This document shows, one piece after another, positions 12,454-23,323 of a DNA stretch of 64,000 nucleotides (position 1 is the first letter of the stretch; the number at the start of each line of letters is the position of its first letter). Both the position numbers and the translations under genes were made by a program. This stretch comes from Dactylellina haptotyla (Eukaryota > Ascomycota > Orbiliomycetes > Orbiliales > Orbiliaceae): positions 2,914,001 through 2,978,000 of the forward strand of contig CM062381.1 in NCBI GenBank assembly GCA_031310005.1. The letters are read 5' to 3'. Below the pieces are notes generated by a model. The model ran no database searches. It saw nothing but the letters and a program-made list of their open reading frames with translations, and was not told the DNA's origin.

Positions 12454-14209
12454 TTTGGCGGGGTATTATTTGGGGGTAGGTGGTGGTTCTGTTGAGGCGC
12501 GCAACTGGGGGAGGCGGACGTTTGTCGTGAGTTTAGGAGCTATGACGACAGAAGGGCCCGGGCTTGCAGAGACTGCTGTAGGACGGGAGGGCAGAGCGGG
12601 GAATGGGAGAGATACGGCGAAGTAGAAGGAGGAGGAGGAGGAGGAGGAGGAGTGAGATATATGCGAATTGGAAGGAGGGGGAGGGATAAAGGGATCAACA
12701 AGGACAAGGCGATTTATTTAAATTTAAACAAGGTCGACGGGTGCCGCCAACTTTAACGCTGAACGATCAGGTCCAGGCGAGGTGGATCGGATCAGATCAG
12801 ACTGGGCCAAAACCGGGAACGGGGGGGAGGTCTGAATGCGATGCCTTGATGATATAATATACGGTGGGGAAGAATTGCACAGCAGGTGGCCGACCCCCGT
12901 GTCTTATATACACCCGCGAGAACAGAGACTTCAAGTGCCGCCTGCGGGTCAGATGGCCCGGCGGGTGCTGTCCTGTCACGATGGTCGCTGGACGGACGCC
13001 GTCGACAGAGCAAGACGCCGTCGACACCCCGCCAGCTTACTAAGAATTTACCCGACGTTCTTCTGCCAGAGATAAGAGACACAGAAGCGGGCAGTTACAC
13101 CGTGTTTGGGCAAGCTCGAACGAAAACTCTACAGACCTCGCGAGCTTGGGAGCGGCCTATAACGCTTGGTACGACACGGCTGGCTGGCCAGCGTCGCCCC
13201 CGCCAGCGCCAGATACGTAACCCGACCAGACTGCCCATGACGCCGTCGACAGAGCCAAGACATCTGGGCGGTGGCTCGAACTGCGGCCCTGGAAAACTTT
13301 CCTCTAGCTTGCTTTCGGAGTCCGGCAAACTGTGCGTCCAATCTTACTTGCTTTCTTGCTTTCCCACTCTCTTTCACATACTTCATGTGCCTACCCTATT
13401 CGGACTTGCTGCGCTGTAGACAGACACCTGTCGTGCCCACCTGCATGCACATGTTTCTTGTTTCGGTGCCAATGCTTGTGAGGCACTTTGGAAACCCCAC
13501 CGAGGCGCGATGTCTTTCGCTATACGCCTTGCGACTCAGATTCTCAGCCTTGGCCGTCGAAGACTGTTTCGGATAGCTTGCGCGGCCTTTTTAGATCTCG
13601 CACGGAAGATCCATGCTCTCCGTGCAGTGCTTCGGAAGCTCGAGGAGGGAATTTCTAATAATACGATCTCTAGCACCATTTCGTCCCATTGCAACCGCTA
13701 ATCTGGTGAGCACACCTGCTGTATACGGCCATCTGTGGATCTCAGCAGAATTTTCTTATATTTTACTTATTTTCATCTTTACGGTTCATCCGTCTGAGGC
13801 TCGTACGGAAACCACCCTGGGGACCCGTCCGCGGAACCAGCGGGAACGGACGAGCAAACGCTCATGCGACATTGACTGCAACAGTCAATTGCATAATTAC
13901 ATAATATAACCTCTCTTGTGTAACAGATGCCGTGCACCCTGGCCGTTGTCCTCAAGGACAAGCCACTGCCTCATCAGCCGCACCAGTCAGGCTTGCACTC
14001 GTACAAGTGCATGCACGCCATGCCAATGCCATACCCTCTGCATTAACTCTCCCTCTCTGCTATTGCATATCTTATCACTACAACGCCCCACAGAATTCGT
14101 AACTCCGTAATACCTCAATCTCAAATACCGTTTCTTTTCTATCTATCGAAAAATAGGCAGACGCGGATAGATTCTAAAAAACAAAGTGTAAAGGGATCGC
14201 AATTGGTGG
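12454..14209. other. 1.76 kb spacer between the LEC1-like and Mis18 genes
   Basis: The left ~250 bases are the LEC1-like promoter and carry a GGA microsatellite. Further right a near-identical 21-22 base word (beginning GACGCCGTCGAC) occurs at about 12995 and again at about 13239 in the same orientation. The middle open frames look like chance frames in GC-rich DNA. No transposase-like or RNA gene was seen. Confidence 0.45.
12626..12652 (+). repeat. (GGA)n microsatellite in the LEC1-like promoter
   Basis: About nine tandem GGA/AGG units lie roughly 170-200 bases upstream of the LEC1-like start codon, so the transcribed strand reads as a TCC-rich tract. Such polypurine/polypyrimidine tracts are common in fungal promoters. 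Confidence 0.8.
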
Positions 14210-15687
14210 CTACGACGACTTCTTAGATCTCGTAACTCTCCCCGCTGAACCGTCACTTGCCCTATCATCTGCTGCACCTTCATCGATTCTCATTTCGTGA
14301 ACCACAATGGACCCGGTAGAAGCTCTCCCACCCCTGCCTCTCTTCCCCACTCCACCCCTCGTCGCAGTCTTGGACAATCTCGCTCGCTTGAGGATATGTC
14401 CCACACCGCCTGCTTTCTCCGATGAAGCATGGTCGTCGTCACCACCCCCTTGCTCTTCTCCTTCCTCGTCGCTTATCACGATCGCGCCATCATCGGCTGC
14501 TAAGAGTACTTCTACTGCAGCTGCAGCTGCCGCCGCCGCCGCCAATGACGATGATACTCTTGCCTGCCTAGTTGCTGTTGCTGTTGTTATCTCCGCTTCC
14601 TTACCCACCCGACTCGTGGAATCTGCCTCACGAGGTTGAGTCTTCGTTTTAGCTTTAAGCTTAGTTTCAGCCGCTGCCGCTGCCGGCTTATTAATATTTT
14701 CCGATGCAACGTCGTCCGGAGAAGTATCTTCGGACCGCATTGACGGTGGGGGAGATAAATGCTGTTGTTGCTGCTGAAAACCACCCTGTTTGGGAGACGA
14801 CGATTTCTGCCGTCTGCTGGTGACGGGAATCTCCACCGCAAAGTCAGAGTAACTCCGTTTGGACTGCAGTTTCATCTGGCTCATCAGACGGTTCTGGTTT
14901 TCAATCACGACTGCGAGCGACTCCTCGAGACTCGCGAGGCGGGATTTCAATTCCTTCATCTCGTCGGAGTTGGAGGTGCTGCTGCTCGTCGTCGTCTCGG
15001 TCAGCTTTGCGACTTGGGTGGTGAGATTATCCTGCCCGTCGGAGAGCACGAGGCAGAATCGTTTCAATTGTGTGATGTCCTGGATCATTTCTGTCGGGGT
15101 AGGTCCCAGGAGGGATTCGTCGGCGTCCAATGCGGGGTCATCATTCGTTTCTTCTTCGGCGGGTGGTGGTGGTGGTGGTGGGTAGGAGAAGATTGTGTGG
15201 ACGGCTGACAGAGATATTTTATCCCTGTATAGTTCAATAGGTCAATCGTTTGCAAATATGAATTGAGAATAAAGAGAAATATATAATATCGTACTGGATA
15301 TGGGGATATTTTGGAATGGCGACGTATTTGCGGCCGACGATATGTTTACACTCGTCGCATTTCACGACGTAGTAGATACTATTCTCTCATATTATCAGCA
15401 TATGTGAGGTCAAACAGTGGGATTGTCGCTACAAACCTGACTTCGTCCGGGCCACCCTTCTTCTTCGGCGTCTTCGCATTATCGCTGATGTCCAAGTTCG
15501 TGCCAGCGGATAGGACGTAGATGTCGAGCGCATCGACGGCGCATTCGGCTGCGGTTGACTCGCCCAGGGCCGTGTTACACTGTTTGCAGGATATCGTGAA
15601 GGGCCGTTCCGGGTTTCCTATGGACTGTGCCAGCTGCTCTTCAGCTGTGGGAGCTGCGTCCGGGACAGAAGAAGCCTTGGGCGGCAT
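14210..15687 (-). CDS. mis18: Mis18-like kinetochore protein with long C-terminal extension
   Basis: Three exons (15687-15437, 15378-15295, 15224-14210) give 449 aa. The N-terminal ~130 residues form a Mis18/Yippee-type zinc module. They have CKQC followed by ALGE, and CDEC followed by KHIVGRKY, so two CxxC pairs. In fission yeast Mis18 works with Mis16 to load the CENP-A histone at centromeres. A proline run (FSYPPPPPPP) follows, then a predicted coiled coil (LKRFCLVLSDGQDNL to LASLEESLAVVIENQNRLMSQM), which fits Mis18 oligomerisation. The last ~230 residues are low-complexity, with Gln and Ala runs, an acidic patch and a basic Arg/Gly end. S. pombe Mis18 is near 200 aa, so over half of this protein is extension. 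Divergent from REX1. Confidence 0.85.
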
Positions 15688-16201
15688 GCTGGAGCTATCG
15701 TGAGGGGTATGGCGAGCGTCTGTTATCGTGTGTTCGGGGTATTCGGATCAATGTCCAGGTGCGAGTGCGGGTGCACGTCTGAGAACAAAGAAGGCGAGGA
15801 ATATGAGATTTTGCTGTTGGCGCGAACAGGCACCGCGTTCCGCTTGAAGATGCCAGAACCAGCCATCCCCCAGAACTCATCCATCGGATCCGATCACTAT
15901 CATATATATAGACATATATAAAGAAATAGCTATCTACACGGGAGTATAAGGTGGAGAGGGGCGCCCGGGGAATGCTCCGTATACGTGCTAGAGCCCGGGC
16001 CTGGCGGCGGTCTAGATCGGGTCTCCTTGTGGAGAGCTGCAGCTGCTCGCTTGGCGCTCAAAATTCCGTCCCGCCAACCAACGTCGCCATCGTGATATCT
16101 TCTTCAACTTCACTTCACCTCTCCATCGCACCGTCTTCAACAACCTCGGCCAATAGCCTCACCATCGCCTGCCAGCTGGAATTCGTAGGCTCTCGTCTAC
16201 A
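15688..16201. other. 514-base bidirectional promoter between Mis18 and REX1
   Basis: Start codons face away from each other. The REX1-proximal part has a C/T-rich stretch (about 16090-16150) typical of fungal start regions. A small ATATAT cluster lies near 15901-15920. No gene was seen. Confidence 0.5.
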
Positions 16202-18307
16202 ATGGCCCGTAGGACTAAAAAGCGCAGCCATCGCGGTGACCGCAAGAAGCAGCCCCAGGACAAAGAGCACTCGCCTCTTCCAACCCTCCCCTCGTTCGGC
16301 GACCTCCCAACCTTCAACCTCGACTCTACCGCTGCGGCCACACGCTCCGAGAAACCAAGCCGGAAGCGCTCTATTGACGAGCTATCAGATACCGAAACCG
16401 GTGCTGTGACCGCTGACCAGAGCTCTGCGAAGCGCTCTCGCCCCGACAATGACTCAAAATCCAAACCCGACGGCGACGACGGCTGGCAGCACGTCACCTA
16501 CAAGAAGAACAACAAGCGCGATGGCTCCTACCCGGAATTCGTCCTCTCTTCCCAGCGGATCAATACCTGGACCCGCATCACCGACCTGCAGTCCCTCGTT
16601 TTCCATATCCTCTCCCACGACGCCCCGCCGAACTGGATGCTTGTGAAGAACAAGTCCGCTATTAGGAGGATTGTATACCTTCACGTCCCCGGGCTATCAA
16701 TGGATCTCTTTGACGGCCGAGTGAACATCTCCTCGGATAAGTCGGACGGACAGGAAAGCGGCCAGCACTCCACGTTGGGTGAATACTTCCCCGTTTCGAT
16801 ACGCAGCGGCCACTCCCTCCCCACACCTCTCAAGGACCTATCGGAAATCTTCACACACGTTCTCCCCGTCAGAGCTGGTGGGGACAATAATAAACTCTTC
16901 TCCCCGATCCACAACATGCTCAATGTCCCACTCGAAACAGAAGACGACAAAGGCAACCAAAAGAAACATCACAGAAAACAGTCGAAACCACGATTAAAAA
17001 TCTCTGAGCTCCTCCTCTCCCCAGACGACCTCGTCGAAAACGAATACCCTCTTCACTCGACTCAATCAAAATCGACAGACTCGGAACAGTCGATTCCTAT
17101 AGCAGAAGGCTGGCTCGAAACCGACCTCTCCGCCACTCCACCCCGAACCTTCGAAAGTGGCAGCGTCCTCGAAGGCTACACCCTCTATTCTCTCGACTGC
17201 GAGATGGTCAAGACCGCATCTGGCCCCACCCTCGCCCGCATAAGTCTCATCAACTGGGACGGCGAAGTCGTGCTAGACGAACTCGTCAAGCCCGCTGAAG
17301 AAATCGAAGACTACCTAACCGCCTTCTCCGGCATCACCCCGGCCCTCCTCAAAGACGTCACGACGACAATAACCGACATCCAGAAGAAACTACAAGGACT
17401 CCTAACGGGGAACGCAATCCTCATCGGCCAGAGTCTCAACTCCGACCTTAACGCGCTGAAATTCCGCCATCCGTGGATCGTAGACACCAGCATCATATTT
17501 GACCACCCGCGCGGGAAACCGATGAAGCCCAGCTTAAAATGGCTCAGTCAGAAGTTCCTCAGAAAAGAAATCCAAAGGGGGAATACAGTCGCAGGAGGGC
17601 ACGACAGCGTGGAGGACTCCCGCGCTTGTCTGGAACTGGTCAAATTGAAGCTCGAAAGGGGCAAGGAGTTCGGCAGTAACACGGGTAACTTTGAATCGAT
17701 ATTCACAAAGTTATCGCAAGTGCAGCCGCAAGCCAAGACGAGCGGGGTCGTGGACTACGGCGACCCGGAGAAGCGGTACGGCTCTCTCGCGCAGTTTGTG
17801 CGCAAGGCGCACGATGACGATGGAGTGGTCGACGGGGTGCTCACCGCAGTTAACGGGGATGATATCAATGGCATTCCGCCCGTGAGTTTCGTGTGGGCAC
17901 AGATGAAGGCGCTGAATGAGGTTCGCGGGTGGAATAATTCCTACCAGAAGTTTATCAACCAGATGAACGCGAGTGTGATCACTGCTACCTCGCCCGCAAT
18001 CGAGATTCCCGAGAAGCCGGCGCAGCCGGATGCCGCGGTGTTGGGGAAGGCTGTTGAGGGGATGGTGGGCAGGATTAAGAGGGTGTATGAGGGGTTACCG
18101 AAGTGTTCTGCTCTGGTGGTCTACGGCGGGACCGGAGATCCAGTGGAGATGGGGAGGTTGAACGCCGTGCAGGCGGTTTACAGGAAGGAGTTCAAAGTGA
18201 AGAAGTGGGATGAGTGCAGCGTACGGTGGACGGATGACGAAGAACAGGCGTTGAAGAGGGCGGTGGGGGAAGCCCGGAAGGGAATTGCTCTGCTTGCCGT
18301 ACGATGA
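16202..18307 (+). CDS. REX1: RNA exonuclease Rex1/Rnh70-like (DEDDh 3'-5' exonuclease)
   Basis: A single exon of 701 aa. Rex1 trims 3' ends of 5S rRNA, 5.8S rRNA and tRNA precursors in the nucleus. The N-terminus is basic, with likely nuclear localisation signals (RRTKKR, RKRS). A conserved Rex1-type region follows (about 115-170, ending in LHVPGL). The exonuclease domain spans about 325-495. Exo I is SLDCEM with Asp332 and Glu334; the central Asp is in GQSLNSDLNAL; Exo III is H467-DSVE-D472, which makes it DEDDh type. The last ~170 residues include a segment (SALVVYGGTGDP) seen in larger Rex1 orthologs. No introns were needed. The upstream neighbour Mis18 is divergent. Confidence 0.93.
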   Translation: MARRTKKRSHRGDRKKQPQDKEHSPLPTLPSFGDLPTFNLDSTAAATRSEKPSRKRSIDELSDTETGAVTADQSSAKRSRPDNDSKSKPDGDDGWQHVTYKKNNKRDGSYPEFVLSSQRINTWTRITDLQSLVFHILSHDAPPNWMLVKNKSAIRRIVYLHVPGLSMDLFDGRVNISSDKSDGQESGQHSTLGEYFPVSIRSGHSLPTPLKDLSEIFTHVLPVRAGGDNNKLFSPIHNMLNVPLETEDDKGNQKKHHRKQSKPRLKISELLLSPDDLVENEYPLHSTQSKSTDSEQSIPIAEGWLETDLSATPPRTFESGSVLEGYTLYSLDCEMVKTASGPTLARISLINWDGEVVLDELVKPAEEIEDYLTAFSGITPALLKDVTTTITDIQKKLQGLLTGNAILIGQSLNSDLNALKFRHPWIVDTSIIFDHPRGKPMKPSLKWLSQKFLRKEIQRGNTVAGGHDSVEDSRACLELVKLKLERGKEFGSNTGNFESIFTKLSQVQPQAKTSGVVDYGDPEKRYGSLAQFVRKAHDDDGVVDGVLTAVNGDDINGIPPVSFVWAQMKALNEVRGWNNSYQKFINQMNASVITATSPAIEIPEKPAQPDAAVLGKAVEGMVGRIKRVYEGLPKCSALVVYGGTGDPVEMGRLNAVQAVYRKEFKVKKWDECSVRWTDDEEQALKRAVGEARKGIALLAVR

Positions 18308-18921
18308 TGTTAGAACGAAAGCTTTCTTGGCTTAATATGGTTGGAATAGTGTAAGATATAATATTATATGTGTATATGTATGATATAGAAGGCGGAATAA
18401 AAATATATTACAAAGCGAAATGCGTATTTACGGTCTGAACAAATTATTGTCAAATATCTTCCGTTTCCCAGGTATCATGCAATTCCCAGTCTAATGTTTT
18501 AGATTACAAAAATCGTATGGCTCCTATTTTTGAGAAGGAAAGAAAAAAGAGAGGGCGACCAAATAGAAGGAAGAAAAAACCGCGGGGGAGCAAAGACCAG
18601 AGGCAGATAGTAATGAAAATTCCGGTAACATGTGATCAAACCTCTTACCTATAAACAACAGAAACTCAGAAAGGACGTAGATATCGATACTTTTGGTATT
18701 CAATGACTGCCGGGCTATCAAGTCGAGTGGGAGGATTTATAGAATCTCGAAGGTACAAGAGTCTATTTTACCCTGCCGCCTATATAGAGCGGCAGTGCTC
18801 GCAGGATACTGTTTCTAGAACCGTTGGCAGTTCTCAGTTCCAGCTAGGCTATGACTTGGTTATAAAAATAAGAGTCCCTGGAAGTTCATGGAAACGAAAA
18901 CCACGCGGTATGGTTTTTCAA
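18308..18921. other. 614-base tail-to-tail spacer between REX1 and RPB4
   Basis: AT-rich, with purine runs near 18530-18600. It probably holds both 3' UTRs. No further coding or RNA feature was recognised. Confidence 0.4.
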
Positions 18922-19729
18922 TTATTCGACGAACGTTCGGAACTTGGTGATCTATTAAATGGTGTGTATTAGACAAGCGCTATGGCACTCAATGTGGGAA
19001 TTAGGATCATACCTCATCAAGGAGCTCTTGTAACTCATCATCCGTCTTCTTCTCCGCCAAGCTGCATTGAATAACTCGGGTTAGGACTGTATATATGATT
19101 TGTAGTGGATTGACAAGTTAATACCTTGGAATTAAAGTCTTTGCTTCTTCGGCGGTTTCACAACATAGGGTGCCTGATGTACCGTTAATAAAAAGTCTAG
19201 CTGCGAGCTTTATGCAGCTGAGTCTAACCTAGCTGCGACTTTTCAAATGAAGCGAGCCCCTGCTCCATCTGGAGAAGTCTCTCGACCGCGGAAACGTTCT
19301 CCTTCTTTTTGAAACGGGCAAATTGGTCGAGATAGTCTTTTGTTTTCACGAGGACTCTATATTTATGCAGCACCTCCAATCAGCACAGTTCCCCCCTTTC
19401 CCCAAGTACTATCTTCAACTATGTCACACAGCCTTTTGCCACCGCAAGAACCCTCCTGTTGACTACCTCGAGGATAGGTGGAAGGATGGGGAGAGAACGC
19501 ACTCAGTCTCGCCAATATCGGCATTGGGACCTTTCGACCGATGGCTCAGAACGGCCTGGATGAGCAGGCGTGCTTCGGAATGCGTCAACGAAGTCACGTT
19601 CTGGAACTCGCCGAGCTTGAGCTCCGTGCCGGCTTCCTCGTCGCCGTGGATCTGCTCCTTCGTTCGGGCGATCACGGCGGGCATGATGCTGCGCTGGACA
19701 TTCTGACGGTTGCTCGGTTGGCCGTTCAT
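18922..19729 (-). CDS. RPB4: RNA polymerase II subunit Rpb4
   Basis: Five exons on the minus strand (19729-19503, 19356-19229, 19173-19125, 19061-19013, 18951-18922) join in phase to 160 aa. The later exons are only 49, 49 and 30 bases long. The N-terminal part has the Rpb4 hallmark LKLGEFQNVTSLTHSEARLL. The middle reads KTKDYLDQFARFKKKENV, and the end reads ELQELLDEITKFRTFVE, matching the family's conserved HRDC-like C-terminal helix bundle. Rpb4 pairs with Rpb7 as the stalk of RNA polymerase II and helps couple transcription to mRNA processing and decay. Length and architecture are normal for a fungal ortholog. The gene is divergent from TRS23. Confidence 0.93.
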
Positions 19730-20523
19730 CGTGCTTTCTCGTATTTGGGGTTTCTACGGGGAGTGATTGGAAGGAACGGAGAGTGATGATCGAACGGGAG
19801 GAGGGGGCCTAGATGTTGATGGAAAGAGGGCTGGTTGTTTCGTCGACCGGCCTCCCTGTTGAGAGGAGGGAAACCCTCTTCGGATATCCTACGCGACGAC
19901 GATCTGCTCTCCTCTTCGCGGAACTCGACTACCAGGGAATTTGAAGATCAGTGAAGGGCTTCGTCCGATGGATAGCTGGGGAGTATCGTCGGGGTGAGAA
20001 TTGGATCGGGAGCGCGGTCTCTCCGGGGTGGCGAGGCGAGGAGCGAACGAGAAGGAGGAAGGAAGGAAGGAAGGAAGGAAGGAAGGAAGGAAGGTTGATG
20101 GTAGGATTCGATTTCGATTGTTGCTGCAGCCGACCAGCGCGGACTTTTTTGTATGGCGCAACACGCTCCGAGAACGATACCACAATATTCGAACGCAAGA
20201 GGATGTTATCGAGATGCCACAGCTGAAGGAATGTCGGTAGGGCCCGGATGGCATTCTGCTATTCAAACGGAAACACCAAATGCATATAAGGACCTGCAAT
20301 TAGCAAGACGTGGAGGTGGAGGTGGAGCGGGATGGCGTCGGCAGGTTGAATCGAAAGAAGCAACAGAGCAGCAGCAACCGCAACCGCAGCTATCAAACAG
20401 CTGCGCGACTGGCCAGCCACCACCACCACCACCTCTTCCATCTCCTCCTCCACGACCACACCGCTCTCCGGCAAACTTCCTCTCCAGAACGAACACCTGC
20501 AGCTGCCGGCCAGCTTCGTCACC
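19730..20523. other. 794-base bidirectional promoter between RPB4 and TRS23
   Basis: Holds the GGAA microsatellite (20057-20094) in the middle. A CCACCACC-type tract lies near 20415-20455 and C/T-rich DNA extends to the TRS23 start. The open frames here are low-complexity products of these tracts. Confidence 0.5.
20057..20094 (+). repeat. (GGAA)n microsatellite between RPB4 and TRS23
   Basis: A pure run of about nine and a half GGAA units. It sits roughly 330 bases from the RPB4 start and 430 bases from the TRS23 start. Confidence 0.9.
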
Positions 20524-21073
20524 ATGTGAGTGTCGGTCGTCACCCTGTCCGAAGGGATATCAGAGCTAAACGTCGAGTGCAGGGTCGTCTATGCCGTCCT
20601 GATCCTGAACAAGGCGGGTGGCCTTATCTACCAGCGCGACTTCAACCCTGGCCTCCAGAAGCTCTCCTCGAATGACTATCTCATTCTCGCCGGCACATTC
20701 CACGGGTAAGCGAAACCCTTTCTTTCCCGGTTGTTACTGAGTACACTGACTGACGTGAATATATTGAATTTGTATGTTAAACAGAGTGCACGCCATCACA
20801 TCCCAGATCTCACCCACAAACGAAACCGCCTCCTCTGGCTTGGAAGTCCTCGAGTCCGAAAACTTTGTCATGCGCTGCTTCCAGACGCTGACGGGCACCA
20901 AGTTTCTGATATTCGCCGAGCCGCGGCAGCCCAATCTGGATGTGGTGGTGCGGAGGGTGTACGAGCTGTACGCGGACTATGTCATGAAGAACCCCTTCTA
21001 CCAGATCGAGATGCCCATCCGGTCCGAAGGCTTCGACAGGCACCTGGCGGCGTACATCAAGCCCCATCAGTGA
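20524..21073 (+). CDS. TRS23: TRAPP complex subunit Trs23 (TRAPPC4)
   Basis: Three exons (20524-20525, 20583-20705, 20785-21073) give 137 aa. The first coding exon is only the bases AT. A 57-base intron (GTGAGT...GCTAAAC...GTGCAG) splits the start codon between its second and third base. After splicing, the protein begins [18 protein letters not shown], the usual N-terminus of fungal Trs23. Without this splice there is no in-frame ATG before the conserved core. The longin-like core continues with [13 protein letters not shown] and [15 protein letters not shown], and ends [15 protein letters not shown], all conserved TRAPPC4 motifs. Trs23 is a core subunit of TRAPP, the exchange factor for Ypt1/Rab1 in ER-to-Golgi transport. 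Family call is firm; the split start should be confirmed with transcripts. Confidence 0.9.
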
Positions 21074-21802
21074 TAGAAAAGCAGAAGAAAAGGCGGGCGT
21101 TATTTTTATTTTTTTATTTTATCTTATATTTTATATATACACAATTTTATGATACCCCTTCCCCCCCGTCTCCACGACCACCCCCCGTTATACCGCCATT
21201 CGTGCATATTTATATTGCACCCACGCGCACACCGCGATACTTGTATCCGATGTGTCCTCACATTGGTTCCGGACCCAGCCCAGCCAGTGACCAAGAGCCC
21301 CTCGGATGCAACCGAGCGAGCGGGACCCCTGCGAGGCAAGCAACCAAGCACATGTGTTTAATTATCTCTGACGGGCGGCGGTGGCTGCACCGAAACCAAC
21401 TTGGCGGGCTCAACAATTCGCCAACGCCGCGTAACTTGTTTCCCGTCGGCACTTTTTCAGTTTACGTCGTATCACTCCACCATGTGGCCTCAACGGTAGC
21501 TTAGCCGTGCTGCGTCTCCTCCATTCGCCTCCGTCGTAGTCTCTTTCTCTCCGTAGATTCGATTCCCTCGTTTGACGTTCTATCTCTCTCGCTCTCTTTC
21601 AATTCCTCTCCACCCCTCGTTCTCCTGTGATTTCGTTTTCGACCGTTCTCTTTTATCCTAATCTCACACCTCCCTACATACGCCGGCGTTATATTTATAT
21701 CTAAACGTTCCGTCGCGGCACAACTACCCTTTCTCCCCCCTCTACGTCATCGGATAATATAATTCCAACAAAAATCCAACTCGTCTCTTCACGCCAAAAA
21801 TT
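21074..21802. other. 729-base spacer between TRS23 and NUS1
   Basis: The left part is the AT-rich TRS23 3' region. From about 21500 to 21700 it is strongly C/T-rich (CTCTC and TCTCC runs), which marks the NUS1 promoter and leader. Open frames on both strands in 21120-21500 look like chance. Confidence 0.45.
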
Positions 21803-22893
21803 ATGTCGACACGCCGCCTCGTGGGCCCTCCTATCGCGACTGCCCGCAAACAGGAATTCGAAGACCCCAAGGCCCGCGCCGCGTATGTGAAAAAGTTCTT
21901 GCCCGCGAAGGACGACGAACCGTCCACCCGGTCCCGGTCCCGGCCCGTCCGAACCTTCCTCCGGCTCTACCTCTACAAATTCCTCCTGTGGATTCTCTTT
22001 TCCATAACATCAGTCTACTACCGGACCCGATACGTCAAGAACTTTATCCTCAACCGGTGGTTCTCGACACTATATTACCACCATAAAACACCGGAGTTGA
22101 TCCAGAAGGACGTCAAGCAGCTCGACCGGTTACCCCAGCACCTCAGTGTCATCCTCGAATTCGAAAAAGAAGGCGGCGTCGAGCAACTAATCGATCATGT
22201 CGCCGAGATTTCCTGCTGGTGCGCTTGTGCCGGCATTCCCACGCTCTCTGTCTACGAGCCAACCGGTATGTCCCGTTTCATCTTCGACAATCTCTATAAA
22301 AACACAATTACTAATTGCAATTGATGAACACAAAGGTGCCTTGAAGAAATACATCTCGACTTCTCACCGCATAACTACCCAGCGCCTCCACTCCTATTTT
22401 GGCCAAAAACGCCCCACTCTCCGCGTCCTCGCCCCCCACCTGCCATCCTACGCAAATGGTGACACGGAAGGCCTCGCGGACGGCGAATCACCCGATCTCG
22501 AAGTCATATTCATCTCTGAGGAGGACGGCCGGGAATCAATGGTCGACTTGACAAAGACCCTCTGCGAAATGGCTATCCGCGGCAAAATGACCAAGGAAGA
22601 CGTCACTGTCGAGCTTATCGACGCGGAACTGGAGAGCTTAACGATCCCCGAGCCCGACCTGTTAATCTTGTTCAGTCCGAGTGTTAAGCTTCTGGGTTAT
22701 CCACCTTGGCAGATCCGGTTGACGGAGATATTGTAAGGATTTCCCCCGTATACATTCCTCTATCCCTTTTGAATATCGTTGCTAACTAGATTTAAAATGT
22801 AGCCATCTCCCAGATAACGACTCTGTTGGGTACCAGGTATTCCTGCGGGCATTGTACAACTACGCGAAGTGCGAGATGAGGTTTGGTAGATAG
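21803..22893 (+). CDS. NUS1: Dehydrodolichyl diphosphate synthase complex subunit Nus1
   Basis: Three exons (21803-22265, 22336-22732, 22803-22893) give 316 aa. Nus1 is the non-catalytic partner of the cis-prenyltransferase Rer2/Srt1 at the ER. Together they make the dolichol precursor used for N-glycosylation, O-mannosylation and GPI anchors. One membrane segment lies at about residues 50-72 (LYLYKFLLWILFSITSVYY). A degenerate cis-prenyltransferase fold follows (LPQHLSVILEFEKEGGVEQL, about 110-140). It lacks the catalytic Asp motif of active enzymes, as expected for NgBR/Nus1. The C-terminus is EMRFGR, so it keeps the RxG motif that Nus1-type subunits contribute to the active site. Its product feeds PMT1, another gene in this window. 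Confidence 0.93.
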
Positions 22894-23323
22894 TCAAGAG
22901 GGAAGTTGAATGGGTGAATTGTACTTCTTTTCCTTTGTTTTTTTTTCGTTTATTATTTTATTCTAGCCAGTTGGACAGCTTTTGTACAGCCTTCAGCGAG
23001 CCTAAAGTACCTACTTTGTAGTATACCATTTTATTTGATATCGGCATCTCTTTCTTTCCTTTTTCTTTATAGAACGGTACACTGGCATTAGTTTCAGGTA
23101 TTTTCCTAGGAATTTCAAAAACCGGGCAAAAAAGTCTTTCGAATCTTCTATCATATCACTCCCAGAAAACCCAGGTATCATCAAGGTGTATAAATTTCGG
23201 AATTGATATTATTCGCTAAATTGGTATCTTCAAAAAAAAAAACATAATAGCTAAAAACGCCAAGTATGATGCAAATGAAAGCGAGGCTATGTCAGACCTT
23301 TTTTTTTTTCGAAAACATCTAAG
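22894..23323. other. 430-base tail-to-tail spacer after NUS1
   Basis: AT-rich, with long T and A runs (for example near 22943 and 23300). It contains the 3' ends of NUS1 and of the following minus-strand gene. Nothing else was seen. Confidence 0.4.

Noticed and set aside
21540-21580. tRNA B-box-like word (GATTCGATTCC) upstream of NUS1
   Set aside because: No matching A box or cloverleaf arms could be placed around it, and it lies in a C/T-rich promoter.
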